The notes beneath the pieces are model-generated. The model searched no databases and was not told where the DNA came from. It saw nothing but the letters and a program-made list of their open reading frames with translations. From positions 1 to 64,000 of the forward strand of contig NZ_BAABDD010000006.1 in the NCBI RefSeq assembly GCF_039539445.1: a DNA stretch of 64,000 nucleotides, in the 5' to 3' direction. This document shows positions 46,001-53,540 of the stretch, piece by piece. The translations under genes and the position numbers were made by a program. Every line of letters starts with the position of its first letter. Position 1 is the first letter of the stretch. The DNA is from Salinactinospora qingdaonensis (GTDB lineage Bacteria; Actinomycetota; Actinomycetes; Streptosporangiales; Streptosporangiaceae).

Positions 46001-46497
46001 GCACTGGCGGTCAGGACGAGGTCGACGTCGGGCAGCACGTCGGGGTAGGTGGCCTGGTCGCCGTCGAGGACGGGTTCGGGCAGGGCGGTAGGCCAGTCCA
46101 GCGACACGGTTTTGGAACCCAGGCTGACGCTGGCCATCGCGCCTGTTTCGCCGCCGTCGGAGAAGGCGATCTCGGCTGCGGCGGCTCTGGGCCGCACGGT
46201 GCCGTCTTCGGCCTCGACGAGGGTGGTGTCGACGGGTTCCCAGCCGTTCTCACCGCGCACGCGCACGGGGGCGGCGTGGGTCTCCAGGGTGAAGGTGCCG
46301 TCGGGGTTGGCGAACACCTGTGAGGTTTCGTCGGTGGAGCCGGGCACCACCACGGATTCCTGGGTGTCGGCGGCGGTCGCTGCCGCCTGTTCCTGCTCTG
46401 AGGGGTCCGTCTCGTCCGCTCCCGCTGGGATCGCTCCCAGTCCCAGCGCCAACACGCTCGCCACCACCGCGGCGGTGGTTGCCCGCAGCCCAGCCAT
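43051..46497 (-). CDS. Secreted LamG-domain protein, partner of the Rhs toxin
   Basis: A 1,148-residue protein with a signal peptide (ends AIPAGA|DE). The N-terminal beta-rich region (residues ~60-270) is followed by a DNRLRE-like domain (~290-460: SATFRGEITHAFGC, TWNNQPSQQDHLDTV) and fibronectin/Ig-like segments (~470-680). Two tandem LamG/concanavalin-like domains follow (~690-930 and ~945-1140), each with SFSVAAWVRL, GVWTHL and ITLYVDGVKQ or ATLYVDGVKQ. It is 79 nt upstream of the Rhs gene on the same strand. Proteins of this type commonly precede Rhs genes in actinomycetes. A role in surface binding or toxin delivery is inferred. SD weak (GGAA). No enzymatic motif seen. Confidence 0.87.
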   Translation of the reverse strand: MAGLRATTAAVVASVLALGLGAIPAGADETDPSEQEQAAATAADTQESVVVPGSTDETSQVFANPDGTFTLETHAAPVRVRGENGWEPVDTTLVEAEDGTVRPRAAAAEIAFSDGGETGAMASVSLGSKTVSLDWPTALPEPVLDGDQATYPDVLPDVDLVLTASADGFTQVLVVHTREAATHPDLAELQLALDTQGVEMSQDSGGNLTATGTEGGEPVFVAPAPSMWDSGGDGLTATAKAQRPAAGARTAQLDTHLDGDTLRLVPDPAMLTDETTRFPVYIDPSVAVSRPAWAYVDKSYPSTSYYNSSDDDTGIGYEPQYGHTKRGFWRFSVYERTRDAEIHSATFRGEITHAFGCTDADLDLYRTTGISSGTTWNNQPSQQDHLDTVTVDYGRPGCVGSGVEFDATDAYEWGRTNGKSSITLGLYGNETVSGSNYDWRRIDKNPTLQVVYNNDPAKPDTAKISDSHGGVCSTDPANPRLINVTDPTLRAFVRDEDSQYTSQKLKARFVWWIDAQGERDGQADSTYQDVATWPDGSYHSATVTGLPENELIGYRAIVDDQDTWGPWSDWCYLKVDTTNPETGPAVSSSDYPEGDTPTGSVGKPGEFTFTANGVSDAAAYHYSVNDATCSTELTPDQPGGAVTTSITPTHDGPNLIHARTTDASGNSSACVLVHTFTVAQPSDPVAHFPFDEGTGTTAADTQDGSRTAQLSQDATWGRGRVGTEDSGAYRTVGTALHTDGYVAADPSPWDHAATSGPVVDTTESFSVAAWVRLDGKSAHHTAVAQNGTEQSAFHLGYQNNDDAWVFKLAPADEHWDSEPWTYARSDNPPETGVWTHLLGTYNATTNEATLYVDGVKQETSTRPQAEWNATGPLTMGRGTFQGDANYYWPGDVDDVKVWDRVVVGEQPPEPEARPQTWHLANEPVSLTGRWQLDETSGTTAADDSDYGRDATLDGDPATAWGQALNDVTFSPGVTLDGVDEHLATAGPVLRTDRSFSVAAWVRLSEIGANSTAVSQDGDVHSAFYLSYQHTYDYDNWVMKLPPSDTMGASGWHRALSDQAPTFGVWTHLAASYDHTAGEITLYVDGVKQGTATQDTPWHAGGPLLIGGAQFEEAFSDPWNGDIDDVHVYQGVLSEDEVTDIRGGQVVMP

Positions 46498-46840
46498 TTA
46501 GATGTTTCCGTTCAGCACGTCGGGGCCGCCCGGGCGCCCCGAGCGGCGGATAAGCCGCGGATAAAGCTAGTTGTGAATCACCAACGGCAACAACGGTGAG
46601 CAATGGCATACATACATGCCCTTATTACCCTTGACGCATCATTTTTCTCATTTCGACCTTCGCTCGACATGGAAACATGAGAGTTCACTGAAAATCTTTC
46701 CGGCTTTATAGCCATACGTGGTAAACCGCACGTGGCCGGACCCGGCCCCCACCATTGACAGCGATGGTCCCGGATCGCTGCTTGCTGTTCTTCGTCGAAT
46801 GGCGAATCGAATCCGCTGGGAAGTGGGACGTTAGGCGTCC

Positions 46841-46930
46841 GGATGCTGTTTTTGAACGACTGACGTGTGGGGCGCGTGGGGAGTGTTCTTTGTTCGCTCG
46901 TGCCTCGATCGCTTCGCGATCTCGGCAGCT
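46841..46930 (+). repeat. Dispersed palindromic repeat, copy 3
   Basis: Head GCTGTTTTTGAACGA; core 46895-46930 with CTCGATCGCTTCGCGATC. Left arm of an inverted pair with copy 4. Confidence 0.85.
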
Positions 46931-47060
46931 TTGGGGAGGCGGTGGGGCGGGCACCGAAACGGTTCCGGTCCGCGACGGAGCGGGCGCCGCCGGCACCGGT
47001 GCTTCAAGGGGAGCGAGGGAACCACGAATGCTAGGTTCTGTTTTTGAAAAGAGCGGCGAG

Positions 47061-47220
47061 GGCAGGCGGCGGGCGCACGAGGGTAAGCATCAGGAATCAC
47101 CCGCCGCCCGCGCCACCACGCTCGCGACAGGCGGCGGGCGCACGAGGGTAAGCACCCCAGACGCTGTAAAAATAGGAATGCTCCAATAGACAGGCCACAG
47201 GCGCACGAGGGTAAGCACCC
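47061..47220 (+). repeat. Three 32-nt direct repeats with 33- and 31-nt spacers
   Basis: Units at 47061-47092, 47126-47157 and 47189-47220 share GGCGCACGAGGGTAAGCA with minor changes. The geometry mimics a CRISPR array. However, the third unit runs directly into dispersed-repeat copy 4, a diverged unit also precedes copy 5 at ~48.06 kb, and there are no cas genes. It is more likely the tail module of the dispersed element. Confidence 0.6.
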
Positions 47221-47223
47221 CGC

Positions 47224-47308
47224 AGGCTGCCGAGATCGCGAAGCGATCGAGGCACGAGCGAACAAAGAACACTCCCCACGGCCCGCACCCCAACTGTTCA
47301 AAAAACAC
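47224..47308 (-). repeat. Dispersed palindromic repeat, copy 4
   Basis: Core 47224-47260 (reads CGATCGAGGCACGAGCG on plus), head ending GTTCAAAAAACAC. Inverted partner of copy 3. Confidence 0.85.
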
Positions 47309-47312
47309 CAAC

Positions 47313-47858
47313 CTAGCTCGTGGGGGTGGCGATTTCGCCGTCGTCCACGCCCGTGAGCAGTTCGGGGTCGAGCGGCGGATCGTCGGGGCCCACGAGGAGC
47401 ACCGACACGTCCCCGGTGGGTTCGAGGACGACCGCTTCCACGTGGTCGATCCTGGTCACGCCCGCGAGGCGCAGCTTGGAGCGCAGGTCGTTACGGGTCA
47501 TCTGCACCTTGTCCAGATTGTCGCCGAGCACCGTCGCTCCGCTCATCAACAGCAGCGGGCCGTTGTCGAGCACCCGCTCCCCACCGTTGCGCTTACGCAG
47601 CCGCGCCAGCAGGCTCTGAACGACGAACAGCACCGTGAGCCCGACGATGCCTTGCAGCAGTGACGTGCTGCCGCTGACCGCCGTGGTCGCCACGATCGAG
47701 CCGAAGGCCACCGTGGCGGCCAGGTCGAAATTGGTCATCTGGCTGAACGATCGCAGCCCGGTGATCCGCGACAGTCCGATGAGCGCCAGGTAGGCGCCGA
47801 CGGTCGTGATGAGCACGAGAGCCAGCGACTCCCACGACGCCCCTATCTCACTGAACAA
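47313..47858 (-). CDS. DUF421 (YetF-like) membrane protein
   Basis: A 181-residue protein with three N-terminal predicted helices (residues ~12-100) and a small cytosolic alpha/beta domain. LIGLSRITGLRSFSQMTNFD and VAFGSIVATTAVSG are conserved DUF421 blocks, and the C-terminal domain carries MTRNDLRSKLRLAGV and VEAVVLEPTGDVSVL. The start is TTG 47858: GAAGGGA lies ~6 nt upstream and the upstream frame has only GTC before it. YetF proteins are stress/sporulation-related membrane proteins of unknown mechanism. Monocistronic. Confidence 0.83.
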   Translation of the reverse strand: MFSEIGASWESLALVLITTVGAYLALIGLSRITGLRSFSQMTNFDLAATVAFGSIVATTAVSGSTSLLQGIVGLTVLFVVQSLLARLRKRNGGERVLDNGPLLLMSGATVLGDNLDKVQMTRNDLRSKLRLAGVTRIDHVEAVVLEPTGDVSVLLVGPDDPPLDPELLTGVDDGEIATPTS

Positions 47859-48099
47859 TTGAGTCCCTTCCGTTGTGACGAGGGCTCCCCGCCGGCAGAT
47901 CCCCCCGAAAAAGACGAGTCTTTGGTTGGGAATGCCGCAAGGCAGAGGTACCTCCCGCCGCTGCCCCGAAAGGAGGGGCCGGTAACCTGCGCCCCGCGCA
48001 GCAGCGCCACCCGAGGCTCTGCGCCTAGATTCTGTTTTTGGCCAGGAGACGAGAGCCGGCGGTGGGTGCAAGCGGGTAAGCGCCTCCGCGGCCGTCCCC

Positions 48100-48190
48100 A
48101 GGCTGCCGAGATCGCGAAGCGATCGAGGCACGAGCAAGCGAAGGACACCCCCCACGGCCCGCACCCCAGTCGTTCGCGCAACAGACCCTC
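48100..48190 (-). repeat. Dispersed palindromic repeat, copy 5
   Basis: Core 48100-48136 with GCTGCCGAGATCGCGAAGC, followed by a degenerate head (GTCGTTCGCGC). It is in the gap at 47859-48222, preceded at ~48.03 kb by TAGATTCTGTTTTTG, which also occurs at ~47.03 kb. No inverted partner close by. Confidence 0.8.
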
Positions 48191-48222
48191 GAAGGCCGCG
48201 TCTGTCTGGAGCGCCGGCCCAC

Positions 48223-48459
48223 ATGTCACCCTTGGCGGTGGAGGTGGTCACTCTGCGCGAGGAAACACGCATCCGGATCGGCATGATCCCCTGCGCGGTG
48301 ATCCCATTGGCGCTGGCGATCTGGTCGTTCGCGATCGGCGAGATCGGCTGGGGGATCTTCCAACTGGCCGGTGCGGTCGTCATCACCGTCGTGTGGCGCT
48401 TCGACGAGGCCCGCATCCGGCGAAACCGTGACGCGCAACAGGCAAGCGACGAAAGCTAG
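48223..48459 (+). CDS. Small membrane protein
   Basis: A 78-residue protein with two hydrophobic segments (residues ~20-38, IGMIPCAVIPLALAIWSFAI, and ~43-58, WGIFQLAGAVVITVVW), then a charged tail (RFDEARIRRNRDAQ). Actinobacterial proteins of this size and layout are common, but no family is recognised. The start is uncertain: ATG 48223 lacks an SD; GTG 48238 and 48244 are in frame. It is followed by a perfect 26-bp hairpin. Confidence 0.55.
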   Translation: MSPLAVEVVTLREETRIRIGMIPCAVIPLALAIWSFAIGEIGWGIFQLAGAVVITVVWRFDEARIRRNRDAQQASDES

Positions 48460-48481
48460 CGGCGAAGACTCAGGACCGTCG

Positions 48482-48537
48482 CGAGGGTGTCTGTTCGGCG
48501 ATCCTCGCGGCCGAGGATCGCCGAACAGACACCCTCG
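48482..48537. terminator. Perfect 26-bp stem-loop
   Basis: Arms 48482-48507 and 48512-48537 with a CGGC loop. It sits between the small plus-strand gene (ends 48459) and the end of the minus-strand PIMT gene (48638), so it can act on both. Unusually long and exact for a terminator. Confidence 0.7.
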
Positions 48538-48637
48538 TCGTGACATAGCGGCCTTCGAAAAACCGAGCCCGGTCGGGATCAGCTCCCGGCCGGGCAGGGA
48601 CCGCACCCCGCGCCCCGCCTAGCATCGGCTTCCAGGA

Positions 48638-49813
48638 TCATCCGAGGGTGACCGTCCGCTCGGGATGGTCGACCCACAGCCGCTGCCGCCCGTCGGTGGT
48701 GACGGTGAGGCCGAAGCGGTCATGACCGGGTCGTCCGAGCCTGACCCAGCTCAGGTAGGCGGCCTCGACCTCGTCCCACAGGTGCCGGTCGCCGTACTGC
48801 ACTACCTCGTAGTCGGTGTTGCCGGGCTGGTAGTAGCAGCCGGCCCAGGAGTCCTCGCGGCTGCTCAGCTCGTACAGCAGCAGGGAGAATCCGCCGTCGT
48901 CGCCGATGTCGGAGAACCAGCCGATGCGGGGCGCCAGCGCGGCGACGGCGAGGTGAGCGCCCGAACCGGCGCCGGCGACGGCGCGGGGGTCGAGCCGGGT
49001 GGTGCTGTAGCGGGCCTGCTCGCTGTGGTGGGCTTCCCAGACCCGGTTGTGGCGCTGGGCGCGCAGCATCATGTAGGCCGCCGGGCCGTGGAAGGACCCT
49101 ACGGCGGTGGTCTCGTCAACCACGGTCAGGCGGAGTCGGTGGCCCACGCTGCCGCCGGACATCCACGGGGCGACGATCACCCCGCCGGGGCGGGTCTGGG
49201 TGATCCAGGCCGCGGGAACGTACTCGACGCCGCAGGTGACATGGACACGGTCGTAGGGTGCCCCATCGGGCCGGCCGTTCGCTCCGTCGCCGACCACGAG
49301 GGTCGGAGCGTATCCCGCTCGCTCCAGATTGGCCGCCGCCTGCGCGGCGATCCGCTCGTCCACCTCGACCGAGGTCACGTTGTGGGCACCGAGCCGGGCC
49401 GACAACAGACCCGCGGTCCATCCGCTGCCGGTGCCGATATCGAGCGCTCGGTGGTGGTCGTCGAGGTCGAGCAGCTCCAGGAACCGGGTGACGACCCCGG
49501 GGGCCGATACCGAGGAGGAGAACTCGCCGGTGCCGGCGGTGGGATCGGCTGTGCCGTCGTCGGTCTGGAACACGATGGAAGTGTCGGAGTAGACCGCGTC
49601 CCACCAGCCGGACGGGTCGGTGTCGGCGTCGATGCCGTGGGGGGTGGCGCCGTCGTCGGGACTGGCCCAGCCGGTGGTGGGCGCGAAGTGGTGACGGGGC
49701 ACCGCCCGCAACATGTGGCGCCACCGTTGGTCGTGGAGGATGCCGCGTGCGTGGAGATCGTCGGCCAGGGCGGCGATCCGTGCGGCGACATCGGTGTCGT
49801 TCACCTGGTCCAT
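48638..49813 (-). CDS. PIMT-like O-methyltransferase of the graspetide cluster
   Basis: A 391-residue protein. The N-terminal half is a protein-L-isoaspartate O-methyltransferase domain: GEFSSSVSAPGVVTRFLEL (substrate/active-site loop), motif I ALDIGTGSGWTAGLL, VTSVEVDERIAAQAAANL, and PYDRVHVTCGVEYVPAAW. A ~180-residue C-terminal extension (HHSEQARYSTTRLDP, GNTDYEVVQYGDRHLWDEVE) is typical of RiPP-associated PIMTs (OlvSA, ThfM) rather than housekeeping Pcm. In those systems the enzyme methylates a specific Asp of the cyclised peptide, which then forms an aspartimide. ATG 49813 overlaps the ligase gene by 13 nt; GTG 49804 is an alternative giving a 4-nt overlap. Confidence 0.88.
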   Translation of the reverse strand: MDQVNDTDVAARIAALADDLHARGILHDQRWRHMLRAVPRHHFAPTTGWASPDDGATPHGIDADTDPSGWWDAVYSDTSIVFQTDDGTADPTAGTGEFSSSVSAPGVVTRFLELLDLDDHHRALDIGTGSGWTAGLLSARLGAHNVTSVEVDERIAAQAAANLERAGYAPTLVVGDGANGRPDGAPYDRVHVTCGVEYVPAAWITQTRPGGVIVAPWMSGGSVGHRLRLTVVDETTAVGSFHGPAAYMMLRAQRHNRVWEAHHSEQARYSTTRLDPRAVAGAGSGAHLAVAALAPRIGWFSDIGDDGGFSLLLYELSSREDSWAGCYYQPGNTDYEVVQYGDRHLWDEVEAAYLSWVRLGRPGHDRFGLTVTTDGRQRLWVDHPERTVTLG

Positions 49814-50793
49814 GCCGGTCCCGCTTCCATAAGGTCGGCCAGCCGCTCGGCCACGGGAATCCCCGTTTCTTCGGCCAGCCACGCCCACTCGCCGCTCTGG
49901 TTCGTTTCCAGGAACACCCAGTTGCCCGTGTGGTCGCAGATGAGGTCGGCCGCTCCGTAGACCAGACCGAGTCTGGCGTGCAGCTCCACCAGCGCCGAGG
50001 CCACCTCGTCGGGCAGCGTGATGCGGGTGTAGGTGAGCGCGTCGTAGTCGCGGCGCCAGTCAGTGCGCGCCTCCTCGCCGGCGGCGTCGATGCGCACCGT
50101 GAACACGTCAGAGCCCACGACGACGGCACGGGCCTCGAACTGTTCCGCCACGCGCTCTTGGAACAGGTGAGCGGTGCGGGCCAGCGCCGGATCGAGCAGG
50201 TCGGCGATGTCGGTCACGGGGGAGGTGTACAGGGCACGGATACGCCCCTCGTCGGCGTGCCACACTCCCGACAGGGGCTTGTAGACGACGGGGCGTCCGA
50301 GGTCCTGAGCCCACTGGTAGGCGGCGTGGGGCGCCGAGGTGATCAGCGTGGGTGGAATGGTGAGCCCGGCCGCGGCGGCGGCAGCGAGTTGCACGGGCTT
50401 GTAGTCGGCGCGCACCGCCGCGGCCGGATCGTTGACCCACAGGCATCCGCCCCATTCCAGGGCGCTGAGGACTCCGCCGAATCCGTGGCGGGCCTCGCCG
50501 TAGGCGAACGCCTTCTCTGGGGCTGACATGCGCTCGTCCACGCCGAATTGGGTCGGGCGACGGCGGTAGACGGTACCGATGTCGCCGAGATCGACCGTGT
50601 CGCCGTTGGGGGAGGTCAGCGTCCCGGACCAGGCGCTTCCCGAGTCGATCGTGGCCGCCATGGACACGGTGGCGGGAAAGTCCGCGGCGTCCATGCGGAC
50701 GACGCGGACTCCCCGCAACGTGAGTTCGGCCGCGACCCGATCGGCGGCGACATCGGCCGCATCGGTCAGGATCAGAACAGCGTGGTCGGCCAT
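49801..50793 (-). CDS. ATP-grasp graspetide (omega-ester) synthetase
   Basis: A 330-residue ATP-grasp peptide-cyclising ligase of the MdnC/ThfB family. The N-terminal pre-ATP-grasp domain (VLILTDAADVAADRVAAEL, VYRRRPTQFGV) is followed by ATP-binding strands (GRPVVYKPLSGVWHADEGRI, HLFQERVAEQFEARAVVVG) and the metal/phosphate end (DLICDHTGNWVFLETNQSGE with the E-x-N motif). It activates Asp/Glu side-chain carboxylates of the precursor as acyl-phosphates and links them to Ser/Thr hydroxyls as esters. Its ATG overlaps the precursor stop as TGATG, and it overlaps the methyltransferase gene downstream. Confidence 0.92.
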   Translation of the reverse strand: MADHAVLILTDAADVAADRVAAELTLRGVRVVRMDAADFPATVSMAATIDSGSAWSGTLTSPNGDTVDLGDIGTVYRRRPTQFGVDERMSAPEKAFAYGEARHGFGGVLSALEWGGCLWVNDPAAAVRADYKPVQLAAAAAAGLTIPPTLITSAPHAAYQWAQDLGRPVVYKPLSGVWHADEGRIRALYTSPVTDIADLLDPALARTAHLFQERVAEQFEARAVVVGSDVFTVRIDAAGEEARTDWRRDYDALTYTRITLPDEVASALVELHARLGLVYGAADLICDHTGNWVFLETNQSGEWAWLAEETGIPVAERLADLMEAGPAWTR

Positions 50794-51080
50794 CAGTCGG
50801 TGCCGACCTCTTCGGGGGCGGTGCCGTCTGGGCTTCCCGCTGAGGTGGGGCGGCTCTTCCCCTCGTGCTTGCCGGCACTGAGGCGAGGCACGACAAGGTA
50901 GCGCAGTCCCCACGGCCGAGCTTGTGTCGCCGGTGTGGCAGGCGCGGAAAGGGTGTGGGCGGTCGGGTTGAGAGGGAAGAAGTCGCCGGTACGGAACAGA
51001 ATCCCGCGGGATTCCGCATCGGGAGAGTGGGTGATCAGGTCGAATTCCTCGACCGCGGCGGCAGCGATCCGCTCGGTCAT
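50793..51080 (-). CDS. Graspetide precursor peptide
   Basis: A 95-residue precursor. The leader has the conserved PWGLRYL (residues 56-62) found in ATP-grasp target peptides, which is where the ligase binds. The C-terminal segment after ~residue 77 (PTSAGSPDGTAPEEVGTD) alternates hydroxyl donors (T79, S80, S83, T87, T94) with acids (D85, E90, E91, D95) suitable for ester rings. D85-G86 is the kind of Asp-Gly that a partner PIMT turns into an aspartimide. ATG 51080 has GGAAGGACC upstream. First gene of precursor-ligase-methyltransferase, the order of the fuscimiditide cluster. Ring pattern is inferred. Confidence 0.88.
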   Translation of the reverse strand: MTERIAAAAVEEFDLITHSPDAESRGILFRTGDFFPLNPTAHTLSAPATPATQARPWGLRYLVVPRLSAGKHEGKSRPTSAGSPDGTAPEEVGTD

Positions 51081-51470
51081 CCTCGGTCCTTCCTGCGTGG
51101 TTTGGAACCTGACCCGACTTCAACCGTAGAACCGTGATCACAATAAGTCACTGACACTGGCCAAGTGTGGCCACCACAATGCACCCCAAAACACCCCAAA
51201 AGCCATCGCGTTGCCGCGTTCCGCCCCCGACAAGAACCATCCATAACATTACTCTCTGTAATAACATCTGGATGGCTGTGCCCCACAGCCACGCCGTTCC
51301 CCACGGCGGCGAAGGGGGAAGGCGTTCCATCACGGAAGAGACGGGCGGGTGCGCCGGTCGCCCCCTCCGAGTCGTCCGGCGCACCCTTCCCCCGTTCCCC
51401 CGTTTCTCCGGGATGGTCGTCGTGTGCCCGCTGTTCGGCGACGGTTCTGGCCCGCGGGCCGGGCGGCGGG
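51081..51470. other. Intergenic region upstream of the graspetide operon, 390 bp
   Basis: AT-richer than its flanks between 51130 and 51280, as expected of a promoter region for the minus-strand graspetide operon. No gene or repeat core is supported. Confidence 0.45.
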
Positions 51471-51806
51471 TCAGTGGCGCGATCGTGCGACCGCTCCCCT
51501 GCCGGGTCTGCCGGCGTGGGCGGTGCTCGCCCTGCTCGCCGTCGCGGCCGATGACCGGCGCCCGGTCGGCGCCGTCGTTGCGTGGCGCGGGCGGGGCCGG
51601 TGGGTGTGCCACCACATCCGCAGCGCCAGCGCCTCCAGGTTCGGCGCCTCGTGCAGCCCGTCGGCGTCCATGGCGTAGTAGTGGCCGGAGGTCTCGCCGT
51701 ACCAGACGATGACGCCGGGATGCTGGGCTTGCAGCGCGGCGGCTCGGGCGTGCTCGTGGACGTGCACGGGCGAACGGCCCCACCGCCGTTCGGTCGCGGC
51801 GCTCAT
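51471..51806 (-). CDS. Conserved actinobacterial small protein
   Basis: A 111-residue protein. SPVHVHEHARAAALQAQHPG followed by VIVWYGETSGHYYAMDADGL and ALALRMWWH is a pattern shared by small proteins next to XRE/DUF397 genes in streptomycetes and relatives. The tail is Arg/Ser-rich and variable. The ATG overlaps the previous gene's stop by 4 nt (ATGA), third of a coupled trio divergent from the XRE gene. Function unknown. Confidence 0.68.
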   Translation of the reverse strand: MSAATERRWGRSPVHVHEHARAAALQAQHPGVIVWYGETSGHYYAMDADGLHEAPNLEALALRMWWHTHRPRPRHATTAPTGRRSSAATASRASTAHAGRPGRGAVARSRH

Positions 51807-52033
51807 CGACTCACCCCCTCGGGCGGGGTGAGTTCGCCGGGCAGCCGGTAGATGTCGTTGAACGGGTCGAGGCCCAGCGAGTGGCCGCGCACGCGCAGCC
51901 AGACCACGATCGTGCCCGAGGACAGCGGGGCGACGCCGCGCACGGTGCCCACCCGGTTGCCTTCCAGCGCGACCCGCGAGCCGACGGGGAAACGGGCGCG
52001 CAGCCGCTCCAGGCGGGCGGTGTAGGAGTTCAT
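51803..52033 (-). CDS. Small beta-rich protein of the XRE-linked trio
   Basis: A 76-residue protein. A basic N-terminal helix (NSYTARLERLRARFPVG) is followed by an SH3-like strand set (SRVALEGNRVGTVRGV, GTIVVWLRVRGHSLGLDPF, DIYRLPGELTPPEG). It looks like a small barrel. It overlaps both neighbours by 4 nt (ATGA each), so strictly coupled. Function unknown. Confidence 0.65.
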   Translation of the reverse strand: MNSYTARLERLRARFPVGSRVALEGNRVGTVRGVAPLSSGTIVVWLRVRGHSLGLDPFNDIYRLPGELTPPEGVSR

Positions 52034-52509
52034 TCGTCCTCCTCCAGCACCTCGCGCAGCAGCGCGGCCAGCTCGGCGCGCTCGTCCTCCCCGGCTTGGC
52101 GGTCGCGGCGCTGTTCCCAGGCGAGGTAGTAGGGCCGGACCGTGTTGGAGCGCCACATCGCGGTGCGGGCGGCGGGCAGAGCGCCGCCGAGGCAGCGCAG
52201 GGCCTCGTCGAAGAGGTCGAGGGTGTCGGCGCGCACCTCGACACCGGCCCCACGGTCCCGGGCCTGGTAGGGGCACCGCTGGCCGGGGTGGCACCGCACC
52301 TCGGGCCAGGGGTCGCCGTGGTGGCGCATGGCGACCTCGGCGAACCCGCCCGGATCGGCGTAGGCGGGGATACGGCACCCAGGCGGGGTGTGGGCAGAGG
52401 AGGCACGTCGGCGCCGACGGGGCGCACCACCGCCGCCGCCCGGTGGCCTCTCGGCCGCCGGGCACATCGCCACGAGCGGCGGGATGAGCAGGAACAGGAG
52501 CACAGGCAT
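52030..52509 (-). CDS. Membrane-anchored small protein of the XRE-linked trio
   Basis: A 159-residue protein. The N-terminal hydrophobic segment MPVLLFLLIPPLVAM could be a signal anchor. A Pro/Gly/Arg-rich stretch and a cytosolic helical domain follow (ADTLDLFDEALRCLGGAL, NTVRPYYLAWEQRRDRQ), ending in acidic residues. First gene of three coupled minus-strand genes, 188 bp from the divergent XRE gene. ATG 52509 chosen with a modest GGGGG upstream; ATG 52575 in frame is less likely. Function unknown. Confidence 0.6.
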   Translation of the reverse strand: MPVLLFLLIPPLVAMCPAAERPPGGGGGAPRRRRRASSAHTPPGCRIPAYADPGGFAEVAMRHHGDPWPEVRCHPGQRCPYQARDRGAGVEVRADTLDLFDEALRCLGGALPAARTAMWRSNTVRPYYLAWEQRRDRQAGEDERAELAALLREVLEEDE

Positions 52510-52697
52510 AACAGCCCCCAGGAGGTAAGCCGACCGGAGGTCGGGGGGTGTCTGGCAACTTCTATAGTGATCCAACGTGACGGAAAATCCAAGTCATTGA
52601 AAAAAGCTGACCTAGAAGATCATGGAATGTGTAGTTCGTGGCAAGTGGGAAGATGGGCGAGACGTACGCCCCTACTCAAGTGACTGAGGAGACGACC

Positions 52698-53540
52698 GTG
52701 GCCCAGGGCTCACCCGTCCGCCGACGGCACCTGGTCAGCCAGCTCAAGAGGCTGCGCGCACAGACCCGCCTGTCCCAGGAAGAGGTCTCGCGCAGGATGG
52801 GCTGGGAAGCGGGCAAGATCGTGCGCATCGAGACCGGCAAGTTCATCCGGCTGAACTCGGCCGATGTCTCCGAGCTGTGCCGCCTTTACGGGGCGAGCGA
52901 CGCGCTACGCGAGGAACTGGTCGAGATCGCCAAGGCGGCCCGGCTGCAGAAACCCTGGTGGTTCCAGTACAAGGACGTCAACGCTGTGGCGTTCTACGGC
53001 TTGGAGCACGAAGCGGCCAAGATCCAGGAGTACACGGTTGGACTGGTTCCCGGGTTGTTCCAGCATCCCGATTACGTGGAAGCGTTGATTACCCGCGGAC
53101 ACACCCCCGACGAGGCGGAACGAGCACGCCTCACCGAAATACGGCTACAGCGCCACCGCAATGTACTGGAACGCGACGAGCCGCCCCGGATCTGGATGAT
53201 TCTCGACGAGTCGTGTCTGCGCTGCGCCGTGGGTGGGGCACCGGTGATGGAGACCCAACTCCGGCATCTGCTGGAGCTGGCGGCGCGCCCGACGTTCGAC
53301 ATCCAGGTACTGCCCCACTCCAAGGGCATGTCGCAGAACTACGGGTTCTCCGTCCTCACCTTCGATGAGACCGACCGTGCGGTCTACGTCGATGTCCCGC
53401 CCAGAGGGATCTTCTTCGAGGACACCGACGACTTGCTAGAGCACGAACGCATATTCGACCATCTCAAGGCAGCGGCCCTGTCCCCGGCCGAGTCGCAGGA
53501 TTTCCTGACAAAGCTGCTTAACGAGTACAAGGTGACATGA
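52698..53540 (+). CDS. XRE family regulator with DUF5753 domain
   Basis: A 280-residue protein. The N-terminal XRE helix-turn-helix (LRAQTRLSQEEVSRRMGW, KIVRIETGKFIRLNSADV) is followed by a DUF5753 domain (LEHEAAKIQEYTVGLVPGLF; RIWMILDESCLRCAVGG; DIQVLPHSKGMSQNYGFSVL). It is the usual actinomycete partner of DUF397 proteins, which act like small anti-repressor or toxin-antitoxin-like components in the BldB/WhiJ networks. GTG 52698 was chosen (GAGGAG 6 nt upstream, family-typical length); GTG 52638 would add 20 residues. The stop overlaps the DUF397 start. Confidence 0.92.
   Translation: MAQGSPVRRRHLVSQLKRLRAQTRLSQEEVSRRMGWEAGKIVRIETGKFIRLNSADVSELCRLYGASDALREELVEIAKAARLQKPWWFQYKDVNAVAFYGLEHEAAKIQEYTVGLVPGLFQHPDYVEALITRGHTPDEAERARLTEIRLQRHRNVLERDEPPRIWMILDESCLRCAVGGAPVMETQLRHLLELAARPTFDIQVLPHSKGMSQNYGFSVLTFDETDRAVYVDVPPRGIFFEDTDDLLEHERIFDHLKAAALSPAESQDFLTKLLNEYKVT

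Larger units (their letters stand above)
46498..47312. other. Non-coding 815-bp region with inverted repeat pair and tandem units
   Basis: No supported gene. It holds the dispersed-repeat copies 3 and 4 in inverted orientation and three irregular 32-nt tandem units between them, plus the upstream region of the LamG gene. Frames that seem open here encode only the repeat (recurrent LVPRSLRDLGSL or RSCLDRFAISAA). Confidence 0.7.

Noticed and set aside
43120..46323. 1,067-codon plus-strand frame
   Set aside because: Antisense shadow of the LamG protein; composition almost only Gly, Val, Ala and Asp.
47061..47220. CRISPR array
   Set aside because: Only three imperfect units, one merging into a dispersed repeat; a related unit sits by another copy; no cas genes in the window.
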